From Stenogyne calaminthoides (Eukaryota > Streptophyta > Magnoliopsida > Lamiales > Lamiaceae), in NCBI GenBank assembly GCA_037126765.1, contig JBBCBC010000026.1:11396418-11460417 (forward strand): a stretch of 64,000 bases of DNA, in the 5' to 3' direction. How positions within the stretch are numbered: position 1 is the first letter of the stretch; each line of letters opens with the position of its first letter. Made by a program: the position numbers and the translations under genes. Of this stretch, positions 32,316 to 44,091 are shown piece after piece. Below the pieces are notes generated by a model that had not been told where the DNA came from, searched no databases, and worked only from the letters and a program-made list of their open reading frames with translations.

Positions 32316-33432
32316 ATGTAAAAAATGGCATTAATCCAAAGAATAATATATGATGGGTAGGGAGCAAGAATATCCGATATAATTGCAGAGCATCCAAGAA
32401 AGTTCGGTTACTCTAAATAAAAGGCATTTGAAGCCTAAATATCGAAAGTATTGTTTGCACATTGTAAGTAAATGCATCATAAGTAGGTCCGGCAACTTTT
32501 GAATGTATAAGCACGCCCAAGTTGAGGCTAATGGTCGCATTGAAGATTCACCCACCACGGCATTCAACCGTTACACTATTTAATCAAGGTGGTGAGTGAT
32601 CAAGCAAAACAAGTATGTAAGGTGAATGGGTCTCATTGTTGTCAAAGGAAAGATCCTACATGCAACCAAGATTGCATTTATCTTGAAATGTGCAGAGAAG
32701 AGGAGGATATCTTTGCCAATTCTCATCCTTTCCAAAGTCAAAAATAATGTTCAAACCCACAAAAAGAAGACTTTGAAAGGAAAGAAAGAGAAAAGCTCTA
32801 AGTCTCGAGGAGACCACAAGAAGTCGCTGAAGCCCAAGCCAAGGGAAAGCCCCGATGCAAGTGAAAAGATAGAAAGGAGAAACTCAAGAAGAAATCATCG
32901 CCCTAAGCCGCAGAAAAGCTTCAATCTATTATCGAGGAGGAGGTCAAGACACTGAGGAAATTCAACCCGAGGCCAAGAAGGGCCGAAATCTCCACCGCAG
33001 TTTTCGCTCAGTTGTGACAATTGTGCAAGATCAAGAAACCGAGGAAATGTGTTTTCTCCGAGGTACTTTTAACTTCTCGAGCTCGATAAAATATCTCGTG
33101 AAATCTTCAAGGGACCTCGCCATCATCAAGAGATAATTGCTCGCACCTCGGATCGATCAACCTCGTGAACCGGCTGAATTTGATGCGCCCCCGAAAGTGA
33201 ACCATTTCTCAATCCTCAAAGACTGAACTCCCATAACTGATCCATCGACCCGAAAGCCCAAAGTTGAAGAAGGGAGAGGCGAAGAAACCGAATGGCGCAG
33301 CAAAGGGGGAATGGTTCATCCCGGACATACCCCTCGAAGCCGAAAGATATCCCCGACCTTCGTGATCTCTTCTTCCGACTTAGAACTACAAATATATCCT
33401 AAATCGACTCTTCCGAGATGTCAATATAGCCT
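32316..33432 (+). pseudogene. Degenerate region of element B between the lost pol end and the extra ORF
   Basis: No long frame with a recognisable domain is seen. A basic Lys/Ser/Arg-rich frame (about 32626-32955) and a segment near 33000-33400 share short stretches with the E post-pol ORF on the minus strand (about 42800-43300), such as cgctcagtt and gagctcg contexts. So this is taken as the decayed start of B's extra ORF. Reverse transcriptase and RNase H of B are absent. Confidence 0.5.
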
Positions 33433-34312
33433 CCTTCGAGGACATGATTGGTGGAATGTTGAGACTGCTGTTCTGACAGAGTTCTCTGGATTCAGGAAGA
33501 CAAAGCTCAGAATGAAAATTGCTGATTTTGATGAGCTAGTCAAGAGGAAGGTGGCTGAGAGAAAGAAAGTTGATATTGATGCCTCCAAAAAAAATCCGTA
33601 TGAGATGAGGATCAAGATAGAGAGGGTGATAAACAAGATGATGCTGAAAAGCAATCTCAGATGGAGAAGGAAACTAATGCTGGACAGACTGATATCTCAC
33701 ATCCTCATACTGAAGTTAGCACTCTTCAGGTATCTTTTGGCATTATTAAACATTATGCCAAAGCTACTGAAGTTTCTATCTTTAAATTTGTTATGTTCGA
33801 TATGCAGATCGGGCTCAGTGGAGCACCCAAATTGAAAAAAAGTTGTACACACTCCAGAGATTGATCTCAGTCCTATCTTGGATAAATTGGAGAAGGTGGT
33901 GCCAATGGTGGAGAAAGTGACTCAAATTGAAGAAACCTTGGAAAGTCAATCTCAAAAGCTGGAAAACCTGAGTTCATCTTCAGACATGCTGCAACTACAA
34001 ACATCTCTTGCTGATAAAATGATTACTTTGGAGGGAAAGGTTGATGTAGTCAAAACTGAGCTCAATGCAGAGATGAAGCAGATGTATCAGGAAAGAACAG
34101 CCTATCTAGAAGCAAAGCTGGTTGAGAAGAATGATCTAATGATCAAGACAGCTGTTGAGGAAATGGGCTCTATGCTCATGACCAAGATGACAGAGATGGT
34201 GCATAATGTCTTCTCAAATCAGTTTGCACCTCTTTCTGAAGAGTTCTCAATGGCTAAAAATTACATGAGAAGGCTAGAGGATGAGCATGATCAGTTGGCA
34301 GGGGAAGTGTGA
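33433..34312 (+). pseudogene. Element B extra ORF, N-terminal and coiled-coil part
   Basis: The start has TAVLTEFSGFRKTKLRMKI. After a frameshift comes MDKLEKVVPMVEKVTQIEET (33878) and about 145 residues of heptad pattern (LESQSQKLENLSSSSDML, TAYLEAKLVEKNDLMIKTAV, MRRLEDEHDQLAGEV) ending in a TGA at 34310-34312. The next frame starts directly after. The homologue in E (42226-41465 minus) reads through this point (QLAGEIRCVSKEQYHMDTAL), so the TGA is a B-specific lesion. Function unknown; a long coiled coil suggests self-assembly or partner binding. Confidence 0.7.
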
Positions 34313-35362
34313 AGTATAAGCAAAGAGCAATATCATATGGATACTGCACTTTCTCAACTTCTTCCAAGGTATGGTGCCAAAAAGGGGGAAAGGCCTGGTG
34401 GCAAACTAAGTGAGTTGTTGGCACAAACCTTGAAGAGAAAGGCTCAGAAAGAAGCTGAAGAAAAGATAATTGTTGATGCCTTAAAAGAAGTTGAAGCCAC
34501 TGAGAAGCTCAAGTTCAAAGAAGCTGAAGAACCTATCTACACTCAAGCATCTGAGCAAACTATTCAGGAAGTAATTTCTGAGAAACTGAGTGGTAGAAGG
34601 ATAATTGAGACAAGCCAAGCCGGTGAAGAACAAGTCAGACCTGGAAAGAGAAAGGTTGTGGCATTTGTAGAGCAAGAGAAGAAGAAAAGAGCTAAAGCTT
34701 CTAAGTCTACTCAGAGGAAATTAATAATAGATTTTGAAGAATCTGAGGAAGAAGCTGAAAAAGAAGTCTTCAATACTAAGAAAGCTCTGAAAACCCTTCA
34801 AATTGAAAAAGAGAAGAAGACTGCTGCTTCTGTATCAGGTGTTCCTGTGATCAGGAAAAAGAAAGAAGAAGAGCAGAAAAGAAGAAGTGGTTTCAAGAAG
34901 TTTTTGAGCAAAAGGAGGGGTACAGAGAAAGCTCAGAAATGGCCTCACATTGACAAATGGATGCCTATTCAATTCAATGATGCGTGGGAGGAGATCAAGA
35001 GAACCTTCTGGTTCTATTATGAGATTCTGAGAGAATGGAGGGGGACAAGCTCAGATAAGAATGAAGCCTTCATAGAGTACTTACTGACTTTCTATCCTGA
35101 GTACCTGCAAAGTTGGATCAACTTGGCAGATGAAGGAAATACTCAGATAGTAGCCCCTGGTCCATACACTTACCCAACTCCAAGACTTGAGAATGGCTAT
35201 GTGAATGAAACAGTCATTTCTCAGGAGATAGCTCAATATGTCATCCAGCTAGGCCTAACAGGAAACAACCCTGATATCATCAAAGCAATGGATGAACTGA
35301 AGAAGAGATACTATGGGATGTTCAACCTGGAAGTGCCACAGGATGAAGTTGAAGAAGACTGA
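34313..35362 (+). pseudogene. Element B extra ORF, C-terminal part (341-codon frame)
   Basis: Starts within SKEQYHMDTALSQLLPRYGA and stays open to TGA at 35360-35362. It has Lys/Glu-rich helices and a basic stretch KRKVVAFVEQEKKKRAK. Then comes a compact region with aromatic residues (WPHIDKWMPIQFNDAWEEI, YYEILREWRG, YLLTFYPEYLQSWINL, YTYPTPRLENGYVNE) that may be the folded part. Homologous to E 41384-41076 and following. No transmembrane segment or signal peptide, so it is not an envelope protein by sequence. I recognise no catalytic motif. Confidence 0.7.
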
Positions 35363-35600
35363 AGGTTTTGTACTTCTGTAGTTTTTTATTTTCATTGTAA
35401 TCTGTAACTCTTATCTTACATCAATGGAAATTTTATCTTTATGCTCAAAGATAATATCTCATTATCTTTTTACATGTCTTTTATGTTTGATATGCCTTAT
35501 GTTTTGAAAATGTTGGAAAAATTACCATTTTGGATTGTAATGGACAAACTGAAACCTGAGTATAGGTTAGGTTTTTGTAACAAGATGGTTTTGGCATCAT

Positions 35601-35615
35601 CAAAAAGGGGGAAAT
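35601..35615 (+). other. Polypurine tract of element B
   Basis: caaaaagggggaaat directly precedes the 3' LTR start at 35616. E has the same tract inverted at 40368-40383. A 14-base identical copy lies inside the extra ORF at 34378-34391. Confidence 0.88.
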
Positions 35616-36928
35616 TGTTGGGAAATGAATTTAATAAAGAAGTTTTGATTAGATCCCAAAATCCCCGAGTATGACATGTTCAGGATAATCTTGATAGACT
35701 GAGTCGATCAGGTTTCAGTATAGAGTGTTCAGGAAGTTATCTGCACCATGTATAGTCAGCAGATATAGATCAAAGTTAGATATCAAGAAATCAAGACTCA
35801 AGAAGTAAATCAAGTAATCAAGACTCAAGAAGTAATCAAGAAATCAAGACTCAAGAAGTAATCAAGAAATCAAGACTCAAGAAAAGTTTTCCCAAGACTC
35901 AAGAAGTAAATCAAGAAATCAAGACTAAAGAAATCAAGTAATCAAGACTCAATAAGTAATCAAGAAATCAAGACTCAAGATGTCATCAAGACTCAAGATG
36001 TCATCAAGACATCAAGACTAAGAAGTAATCAAGACATCAAGACTCAAGATGTCATCAAGACATCAAGACTCAAGATGTCATCAAGACATCAAGACTCAAG
36101 ATAAGTCACTAAGACATCAAGACTCAAGATGTCATCAAGACATCAAGACTCAAGAAGTAAACCAAGACATCAAGACTCAAGATGTCATCAAGACTCGTAA
36201 GATATCAAGACACGTAAGATAATCAAGACTCAAAGAGTTATCGAAGACTCGAGAAGATATCAATACTCAAGATAACCCGAATGTTCGAGGCATCAGATAA
36301 TATCTATCTCAAGACTACAAAACCGAAAAAACGCTAATATTCGAAAAAGTAAATATTGCCCAAAACATTCATATATGCATAAAAGGAACTAAGTCCAAGT
36401 GTTGTTTAAGGTTGTCTCATTCGTAGAGATTGACCAAAAAGAACCGCTATGTTTGTCTCAAGATCCTAGTTGAAACCAACCCAAAACCCAAACCCTTTGT
36501 AAGGTAGTTTGTGTGTGTTTTGTTGGTGAGTTGAAGTTGTAAAAAGAGTTAGTAAGCTACAAAGTGAGTTAGCCAAAAAACTCTAGAGAAGAAGTTAGTA
36601 AGCTACTTGTGGTAGTCAACACTTGTGTGTGTTTGAGTTAGTAAGTTCGCGAAAGTGAGTCACCCGAAAAAACTCAAGGTAGAAAAGTGAGTAAGCTATA
36701 GTGAGTTAGCCAGAAAGCTTTAGGAAGTGGTTAAGGAATTTCTCTGAAGATCAGAGAGAGTGGACGTAGGAGATTGAGTCTCTGAACCACTATAATTGTT
36801 GTGTTGTTTTGCTTTTTGTACTGCATTATTACCTGTTGCATGTTTTTCAATGAAAGCATAGTTAACTGATATTCAGTTGGAACCAATCCACTGAACTTGC
36901 ATCAACTGATCACAGCTTTAATCACTGT
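35616..36928 (+). repeat. 3' LTR of element B, first part, with internal deletion
   Basis: Starts tgttgggaaatgaattt as the 5' LTR does. It includes the minisatellite (35775-36290). At about 36461 it jumps from the equivalent of 8724 to that of about 9213, so roughly 490 bp with the TATA box are missing. Interrupted at 36928 by solo LTR D. Confidence 0.88.
35775..36290 (+). repeat. Minisatellite in the 3' LTR of B
   Basis: Same unit family as 8040-8530 (aagactcaagaagtaatc, gatgtcatcaagacatc), but with a different number and order of units. Confidence 0.87.
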
Positions 36929-38236
36929 TGTTGGGAAATGAATTTAATAAAGAGGATTTTGATTAGATCTCAAAACCCCTGAGTATGACATGTTCAGGAT
37001 AAATCTTGATAGATGAGTCAGGATTCAGTTTTAGAGTGTTCAGGATATTATCCGCACCATGTATAGTCTATAGCAGATATAGAACGAGTTAGTTTAAAGA
37101 CTCAAGAAGAAACTGAAGGCTCTGAGAACTGAAGGCTCAGAGAACCTGAAGCCTAAGAGAACCTGAAGCCTCAGAGAACCTGAAGACTCAGAGAACCTGA
37201 AGACTCAGAGAACCTGAAGACTCAGAGAACATGAAGACTCGAGAGAACTCAAGACTCGAGAGAACTCAAGACTCGTGAGAAATATCAAAGGCACAAGAAT
37301 TACTAAAGACTCAAGAATGTACCAATGCTCAAGATATCCCGAATGTTCCGAGGCACCGGTTGAGGAATATAGCCGCTTGGAATCCAAATGACGTGGACCA
37401 ACGAGAGAAAGACAACCAACTGAAAAAAGTCACTTACAAAGAATAGTATGGATTTGAATGTGATTCTCTCAACGGTAACATTCAAATCCACACTATAAAT
37501 ACAAGTTCTTCCTTCATTATCGGTGGTGGATGCGTGGAGATTATGCACAAAATGCTACAAAGCCAAAGAGCGTTATAGTTAAAGCATTCCCACCCTAGAA
37601 CACAAGTCTGTAGATATACAAATATATTCAAAGAGTGTTCTAGAACCCAACCTAAGCAACCCACGATGTATCATAAGCTTAGAGAGATTTTCCCAACCTT
37701 AGATTGAGGCTAAACCATTGTAAGGGAAAATCTCACCATAGTTGGAGACAACACCAAACCCAAACCCAGTGGTGAAGTGAGGTAGTTGTTAGGCAAACCC
37801 GAGTGAGGGTGATAAGTCCCGAAGGAGTGTGAACTCGTTAAACATCTAAGAGTTTGAGTTAGTAAACTATAGAGGTAGTCAGAAAGCTCAGGGTCGGGTT
37901 GAGTAAGTAAACTACGTGGAGTAGTCAGAAAGCTCAGGGCCGAGTTGAGTAAGTAAACTACACGGTAGGTAGTCGAAAAGCTCGAAGTTGATAAGGAATT
38001 TCCTAGAGAGGGAGAGAGTGGATGTAGGACCGTTGTCCAACCACTATATATTGGTGTGTTGTTTACTGCTTTATGTTTATACTTGTCATATGCATCTAGT
38101 TATAAGCAAAACACAACACATGAGCATTTAAAAGGAAAAAATGGAAACACTCTGCCCTCACCCCTGTTTTATATGCACCGAAATAAAACATTTTGCTTCC
38201 GCACGCGCAAAATAGGTTTTCCCACCGGGACCAACA
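36929..38236 (+). mobile_element. Element D: solo LTR inserted in the 3' LTR of B
   Basis: tgttgggaaatgaattt at 36929 to gggaccaaca at 38236, with five-base duplications ACTGT at 36924-36928 and 38237-38241. The ends match the B/E LTR but the middle is a distinct subfamily: its own minisatellite (about 37085-37290, units like ctgaagactcagagaac), a TATA-like ctataaatac at 37492-37501 and a downstream array. There is no internal sequence, so this is the product of LTR-LTR recombination. Confidence 0.92.
37085..37290 (+). repeat. Minisatellite of solo LTR D
   Basis: About ten 18-bp-scale units such as agaacctgaagactcag, some with tcgagagaactcaagac variants. Same position as the B minisatellite but with a different unit. 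Confidence 0.85.
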
Positions 38237-38241
38237 ACTGT

Positions 38242-38349
38242 TTTATTAAAAGGAAGATTTTCAGCAAAGCTAAAACGAGTATAAACATAGGGCCAATCAT
38301 TCCGCACACTTGAGTAGTTAGAATAAATAGTTACCAAACTGAACTAACT
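38242..38349 (+). repeat. 3' LTR of element B, second part
   Basis: Continues the B LTR (tttattaaaaggaagatttt ... ccaaactgaactaact, equivalent to about 9675-9785) between solo LTR D and element E. The last five bases TAACT are E's left target duplication. Confidence 0.9.
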
Positions 38350-40367
38350 TGTTGGTCCCTGAAAAAAACGAGTCTTACACGTGTATGGGGGAATACACGT
38401 GTTCGATTTTTTAAAACTTTTTCATCGAGGTCACTGGGTCGACAATCCTCGAAGATTAGGTTCGGAGAAGCACAGATCACTCGAGTCAAAGTCTCATCGA
38501 GATAAAGATCCCGAAAAAAAACCTCGATAATCCCAACCGAGTCCCGAAAAAGTCAGAGATCCCGAAGTTGCTTGGATCGATAACTAACTTATCATCCTCG
38601 TAAGAGAGTTCGGTTTGGTAACTATCTGTTCTAAATTTACTCACCGTCTTGAATGGTTGGCCCTTAGTTTATACTCGCTTTTAAGCTTTGCTTTGAAAAC
38701 CTTCCCCTTATGAAATAGTGATTAGGCTGTGATTTACTTATGCAACTTCGATGATTGATTCCAACTGAATATCGCCTAAAAAGTATGCTTTCAAAATCGA
38801 GTCAATGCAACAGTTAAGCCTGATAAGGAAAGCAATAAAGAACACAAAGATTATAGTGGTTCGTTTCAAGCTCCTACATCCACTCTCCCGACTCTTGGAG
38901 AAATTCACTATCAACCGAGCTTTCGGACTACCTCGTAGTTTACTTTACTCAACTCGGCCCCGAAGTTTTCCGACTACTCCAATGTGGTTTACTTACTCAA
39001 CCCGACCTTGAGTTTTCTCGACTACCTCGTGGTTTACTTACTCAATCACACACAAGCTTTGGACTACCTGCAGAGCTTACTAACTTCTCCTCTGAGTTTT
39101 CTCGACTACTCCGCGTAGTTTACTAACTCTTTACAACTCTACTCACCAACAAACACACTCCAACTACCTTCTCAAGGGTTTGGGGTTTCTTGGTTGGTTT
39201 CAACTAGGATGAGATATCCTTTACAAAAAGAAGTACAATGCAAAGGGTTAGGATATCTCGACTAAGCTTTGGATAAATCTTATCAAGCTAGGCTTAGTAA
39301 AGTGAGCTCTCTTCAATATAGAAGCACTTGGGAAATTCAAGGTATTTCGAAAGTGCTTTAACTTTTTGCAAGAATAAGTTTGAGCTCTTGAGTTCGCGAT
39401 AAATTTCCCGTAACCTTACTAAGTAGAGGGTCACCAAGATTTTATAGGCATACACCAAGGTCACTCTTGAAAACTATCCGTTGGAGAGATAGCTTCGTGA
39501 GTTCCCTCTTATGGTGTGTGAGAAACGGCTATATTTAGGATTTGAAACTCCCTAACACGTTTTTAGGCAATAGCCTTTCATGTAGCCGGTCTTCACTTTT
39601 TTGCGATCTGAACTTTTCATTACATCCGACATCTTTTTTTGACTGTCACCGCGATTGTCGGTATGGTACGATGTCGTCTTCCTCTTTTTGACTTTTGTCT
39701 CCAAAGAAAAGGTAGATACCTTTCAACGGCTCTTTTGGTTACAAAACTATCATTTGATATAACCTTAACAACACTTCACTTAGTTCCTCTTATGCGCATT
39801 TGAATGTCTTGGCGATATCTATCTTTCTAAGGTATCGCGTTTCTCTCGATGTGCATCCTTCGATAGATATATTCAATTTGAACATTCAAGTTCATATTGA
39901 GCATTCAAGACATTCTTGAGTTCTTCAAGAATTCTTTTGCTTACTGATATTCTTGATCTTCAAATACTCGGTCTTGATCTTGCGTCTTCAGAGTCTTCTG
40001 AGTCTTCAGTGGTCTTCACTTCGAGTCTTGAGGTCTTCCGAGTCTTCTCGAGTCTTCCGAGTCTTGATTTATCTTGACCGATATCTTCGAAGTCTTCATC
40101 TTTGAGTCTTGATTCTCGAATTCCATCTTTTGAGTCTTCAGAGACTTGATTTCATCTTCGAAACCGTATCTTCGAAAACATCTTGAGTTCTTGAGTCTTG
40201 AAACTATCAACTATATCTGTGACTATACATTTTGCAGATAACATCCTGAATACTCTAAAACTGAATCCTGACTCAACTATCAAGATCATTCTTGAACATG
40301 TCATACTCAGGGGTTTTGGGATCTTAATCAAAATCATATAATCTTTTATTAAATTCATCTCCCAACA
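38350..40367 (-). repeat. 3' LTR of element E (2018 bp)
   Basis: Inverted copy of the B LTR, from the accaaca end to the tgttggga start. It contains the CACGTG hairpin (38376-38402), the downstream array (about 38920-39130), a minus-strand TATA-like tataaaat (about 39437-39444) and the minisatellite (about 39940-40205). Many CAG/CTG positions of the B 5' LTR read CG here. Confidence 0.9.
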
Positions 40368-40383
40368 ATTTCCCCTTTTTTGA
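40368..40383 (-). other. Polypurine tract of element E
   Basis: On the minus strand tcaaaaaaggggaaat directly precedes the LTR start, as in B at 35601-35615. Confidence 0.87.
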
Positions 40384-40714
40384 TGATGCCAAAACTTATC
40401 TTGTTACGTATATATAACCTATACTGTGTTTCGGTTTATCCTATTACAAGATTGGTTATGTCTCTCAACAATTACTTCAAAGAATGAATCTCCCAACAAC
40501 TTCATCACTAAACAACAATGTCGAATCGCATATCAAATATAAAGACATGTAAAATAAGATAATGAGATATTATCTTTTGAGCATAATGATAAATCTTCAT
40601 TGATGATAAGTGTACAATTACAGATTACAATGAATTTATCAAACAAAATCAAAAAGACAAAAATTTAAAGAATACAAAATCTTTACCTCAATCTTCGAGT
40701 TTCTAGTCTTGATT

Positions 40715-43700
40715 CGGCTCTTCATCTTACTCTTTCTGTTTGCTTCATTTTTAGACTTCATCGAGGGCACTTCCGGATCAAACATTCCAAGAATCTCTTC
40801 TTCGGCTCATTTCTTTCCCTCGATAATGTCCGGTTTTCGATTAGGCCCAACCCGACCAACGTCTTGAGCAATTTCTTGCGAATGGCCTTTTCATTTACCA
40901 AGCCATTACCAAGTCTCGGAGGAGGATAGGAATATGGATCGGTGGGCTACTATCATACTCCACCTTCATCCGCAAGGTTAATCCAAATTTTGTAAATACT
41001 TTGGATAAAAGGTGAGAAGATATTCAATGAAAGTCTGCTTACGTCTGCGAGCCTTCCCCTCCATTCCCGAGAACATCATAATTGAACGAAGGTTCTCTTC
41101 ACTTCTTCCCACATGTCGTTGAGTTTAATGGGCATCCATTTATCAACATGGGGCCACTTCAGCGCTTTCGATGTTCCCTTCCTCTTGCTCGCAAACTTTC
41201 TGAAGTCACTCCTTCGCTTCTGCTCTTCATCTATCTTCTTTCTGATCACAGAAGTTCCTGAGACTGAAGCAGCAGCTTTCTTAGCTTGTTCTTTTTGGAG
41301 TGTCATCAGAGCCTCTCTGGTGTTGAAGACTTTCTTCTGAGGTTGAGACTCAGATTCTTCTGCATCTTCATCATCCGTAACCAACTTTCTCTCGATTGGC
41401 TTAGAAGCCTTCGCGACGCTTGCTTATTTGAACAACGCCCAAGGCTTTCCTCTTCATAAAAGATTCAAAGACAACCGCTTGTTCCAACCTTAGTTCTAGC
41501 ACTCAGTTTCTCTCTTGCAACCTCAAGCTTGGTTTGCTCAGAAACTCGAATGTAGACAGGCTTCTCTACTTGAGCAAATTTTAACTTCTCAGTAGCATCG
41601 ACTTCTTTAAAGGCTTGGGCTAGATTGTACATTTCAGCATCTTTCTGAGCCTTCTTTTCCAAAGTACGTGCCATGAACTTCCTGAGGTCTGCACCTTCCC
41701 TTTCCCCCTTCTTGGCACCGTAGTTTGGAAGAAGTCTGGAGAGAGCTGTGTCCATGTGATACTGTTCTTTGCTCACACAGCGGATCTCTCCTGCTAGCTG
41801 ATCTTGCTCATCTTCCATTCTCCTAATGTGGTTCTTAGCCACAGACAGTTCTTCAGATATGTGGGCAAACTGGCCAGAGAGTGCATCTTTAAGCATCTCT
41901 GTCATCTTGGTCATGAGCACTGAGCTCATTTCCTCAACAGCAGATTTGATCAGCACCTCATTTTTTTCTATCAGTTTTACCTCTAGAAATTCAGTCGACT
42001 CCTGGTGCTTTTGTTTCATTTCAGCACTTAACTCTGCGTTGACTCCCTCCAGCTTTTCATTCAGCTTTTCTTCCATGGAGGTCATCTGAGTGGTCAGAGT
42101 GTTTTGTATCTGCACCAGTTCTGAAGAATGGCTAAGTCCTTCCATTGTCTGAGCTTGATTGGCCAACATTGCTTCCATCTGAGTAAGTTTGATCGACATT
42201 GGCTCAATCTTCTCAAGTTTCTCCATGACGGGGTGAGATCAATCTCGTGAGCCCTTTCCCAGACCTTCATCTTTGTTTGATCATCCCGAGCTCCAACCAT
42301 CCCGAGCTCGGTCTCCATTGAGCCTCGATTCAAGAGTGCTAACAGGTTGATCGAAGAAGTCTCTTTTTCTGCTTTGAGATGATCCTCGGCATCTCCTGTT
42401 GGTCCCCATCTCCATCTTTGGATTTGTCTCCATTGCTCGGGCACCAACCTCGATTGCTTTCTTCTCGGTAATCCAACCAAAAGATCAAAATCGAATTTTT
42501 CATCCTGAGATGTCCTTGAACCACGAGAAGTCGGTCACGGTTTGTCTCCTCATTCCACCGTCTTCCCTCTCGAATGCAAAGAATATCAAGCATCTCGGGA
42601 AGAGTCCGATTGAGGATATACATCTGCCGTCCTTAATCAAAGAATATATCTTGCGGATCGTGGTATTTGAGTTTCGGTATCGGTCAAGGATGAACTTTCC
42701 CCCTCCTCCCTTTTCGCCTTCTTATTGCCTCGCCCTTCTTCCATCTGGGCTCTCGGTTCGAAAGCTTGAATTTGAGGGATCAAGCATTAGGTCACTCGAG
42801 GGAGCTCGCCAGTATATTTTGCTCTCCTCGAAATATCTGCTTGTGCATTCGTCCTCGGTCTCGGGTCAAGAATGGGATAATGATAATGCAACCCGATTAT
42901 AGTCTGAGTTGGCTCGTCGATCCCCCAGCATACTCTTCGGATCGACTCAGCCGTCTTGATCTGACTTACTACGAAGGCATCTCTGGTCACGAGCTCGCTT
43001 TTAAAAATTTCTTAGAAATTTTATTGATGTCTCGAGCACCTCCGAAAGGGCTCCTCGATCGATCACAAGATAACTGAGCGGCACTTGTAATGGTGAACTC
43101 GACGGCGGTTTTGGCCCTGGGTTGTCTCTCGAAGAATCTTTGCTACACTCGGTGAGAACCACCAATCTTGTGCGCTTTGGGCGAGGTTCTTTTTCATCAG
43201 TTTTGCTCCTTGCTCCATTTTTTGCCTCCAGCAGAACCTTCCCCACGGTTTGTTGGGTCTCTTTTTCTCAGGGGTCATTGATTTACCTTCTTTTCTTTTT
43301 TCGAATGGAATGGCGGCTTCCACAAAAAAAAAGAGAATTTTGGATTTAGGGAATGGGGTTGAATTGGCGAAGATATCCTCTTCCTCTCTCAGACATCTCC
43401 AAAACATAGGCAATTTTGGTGGCATGGTGGATCTTGCCTTTCATCGTGATTTCCCCATTGACTTTTTTATGATCTTTGCTTGCTCGACACCATCCGGACT
43501 AAGAATTTCAGCCGCTTGAAGTCGGTGGTGGAGATGCCTCGATCGCCGCCATCAATCGAGCTTCGGTACTAATGCTGCTCAAAACTCCCCAAGAAGACTC
43601 ATGACGCTCTTGCTCACAATATCCATCGGCCTTACACGATATTGTGGCTTTAGGTGCTTCTTGTGCAAAGTTGCCTCAAACTTCACAGGATTCTCAAAGA

Positions 43701-44091
43701 ATCCTATCTAGGTACTCCCGCTCTCCACCCATATATACATCGCAGATCCTCTCCTCTATCACATAACTCAAACACATCATTCAGATTTTTTTATATAATG
43801 CAAACTCCTCTCAAAATCGACGTATTTTGATGAGTGCTCTAGATGAGATACGGTAAATCGAAGAGTGCATACAATCTTCTTCATCTATTTTCAAATTGCG
43901 ATGAATTCGATTACCTCCTTTGCGAACTCCCCGTCCGGGTCGGTTTATGACTAGATGAGTGAGTTTAGCCCTTTCGGATCATATCAGAGCCTCCTCTTCC
44001 GCTTTGAGTTGGTTGTGCTTTCAAGTGAGACAATGAACTCGTACCATGGCTTATTGGTTATGGCTAATCTCTCGAATACGGTTGGGGCCAT
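40715..44091 (-). pseudogene. Element E extra ORF (coiled coil, unknown function)
   Basis: A likely start is the ATG at 44091 (MAPTVFERLAITNKPWYEF), followed by a badly broken first half with fragments at 43425-43063. The best part is 42226-41465: 253 codons of heptad pattern (MEKLEKIEPMSIKLTQMEAM, TMEGLSHSSELVQIQNTL, HIRRMEDEQDQLAGEI) that align along their length with B 33878-34560. The fragment 41384-41076 has FNTREALMTLQKEQAKKAAA and WPHVDKWMPIKLNDMWEEV, matching B's C-terminal part. It ends near 40715. No catalytic motif or membrane segment is seen. Confidence 0.68.

Noticed and set aside
32626..32955. Lys/Arg-rich 109-codon frame as an independent gene
   Set aside because: It lies in decayed B sequence next to the extra ORF, has no Met context or partner copy, and its composition matches the basic linkers of that ORF.
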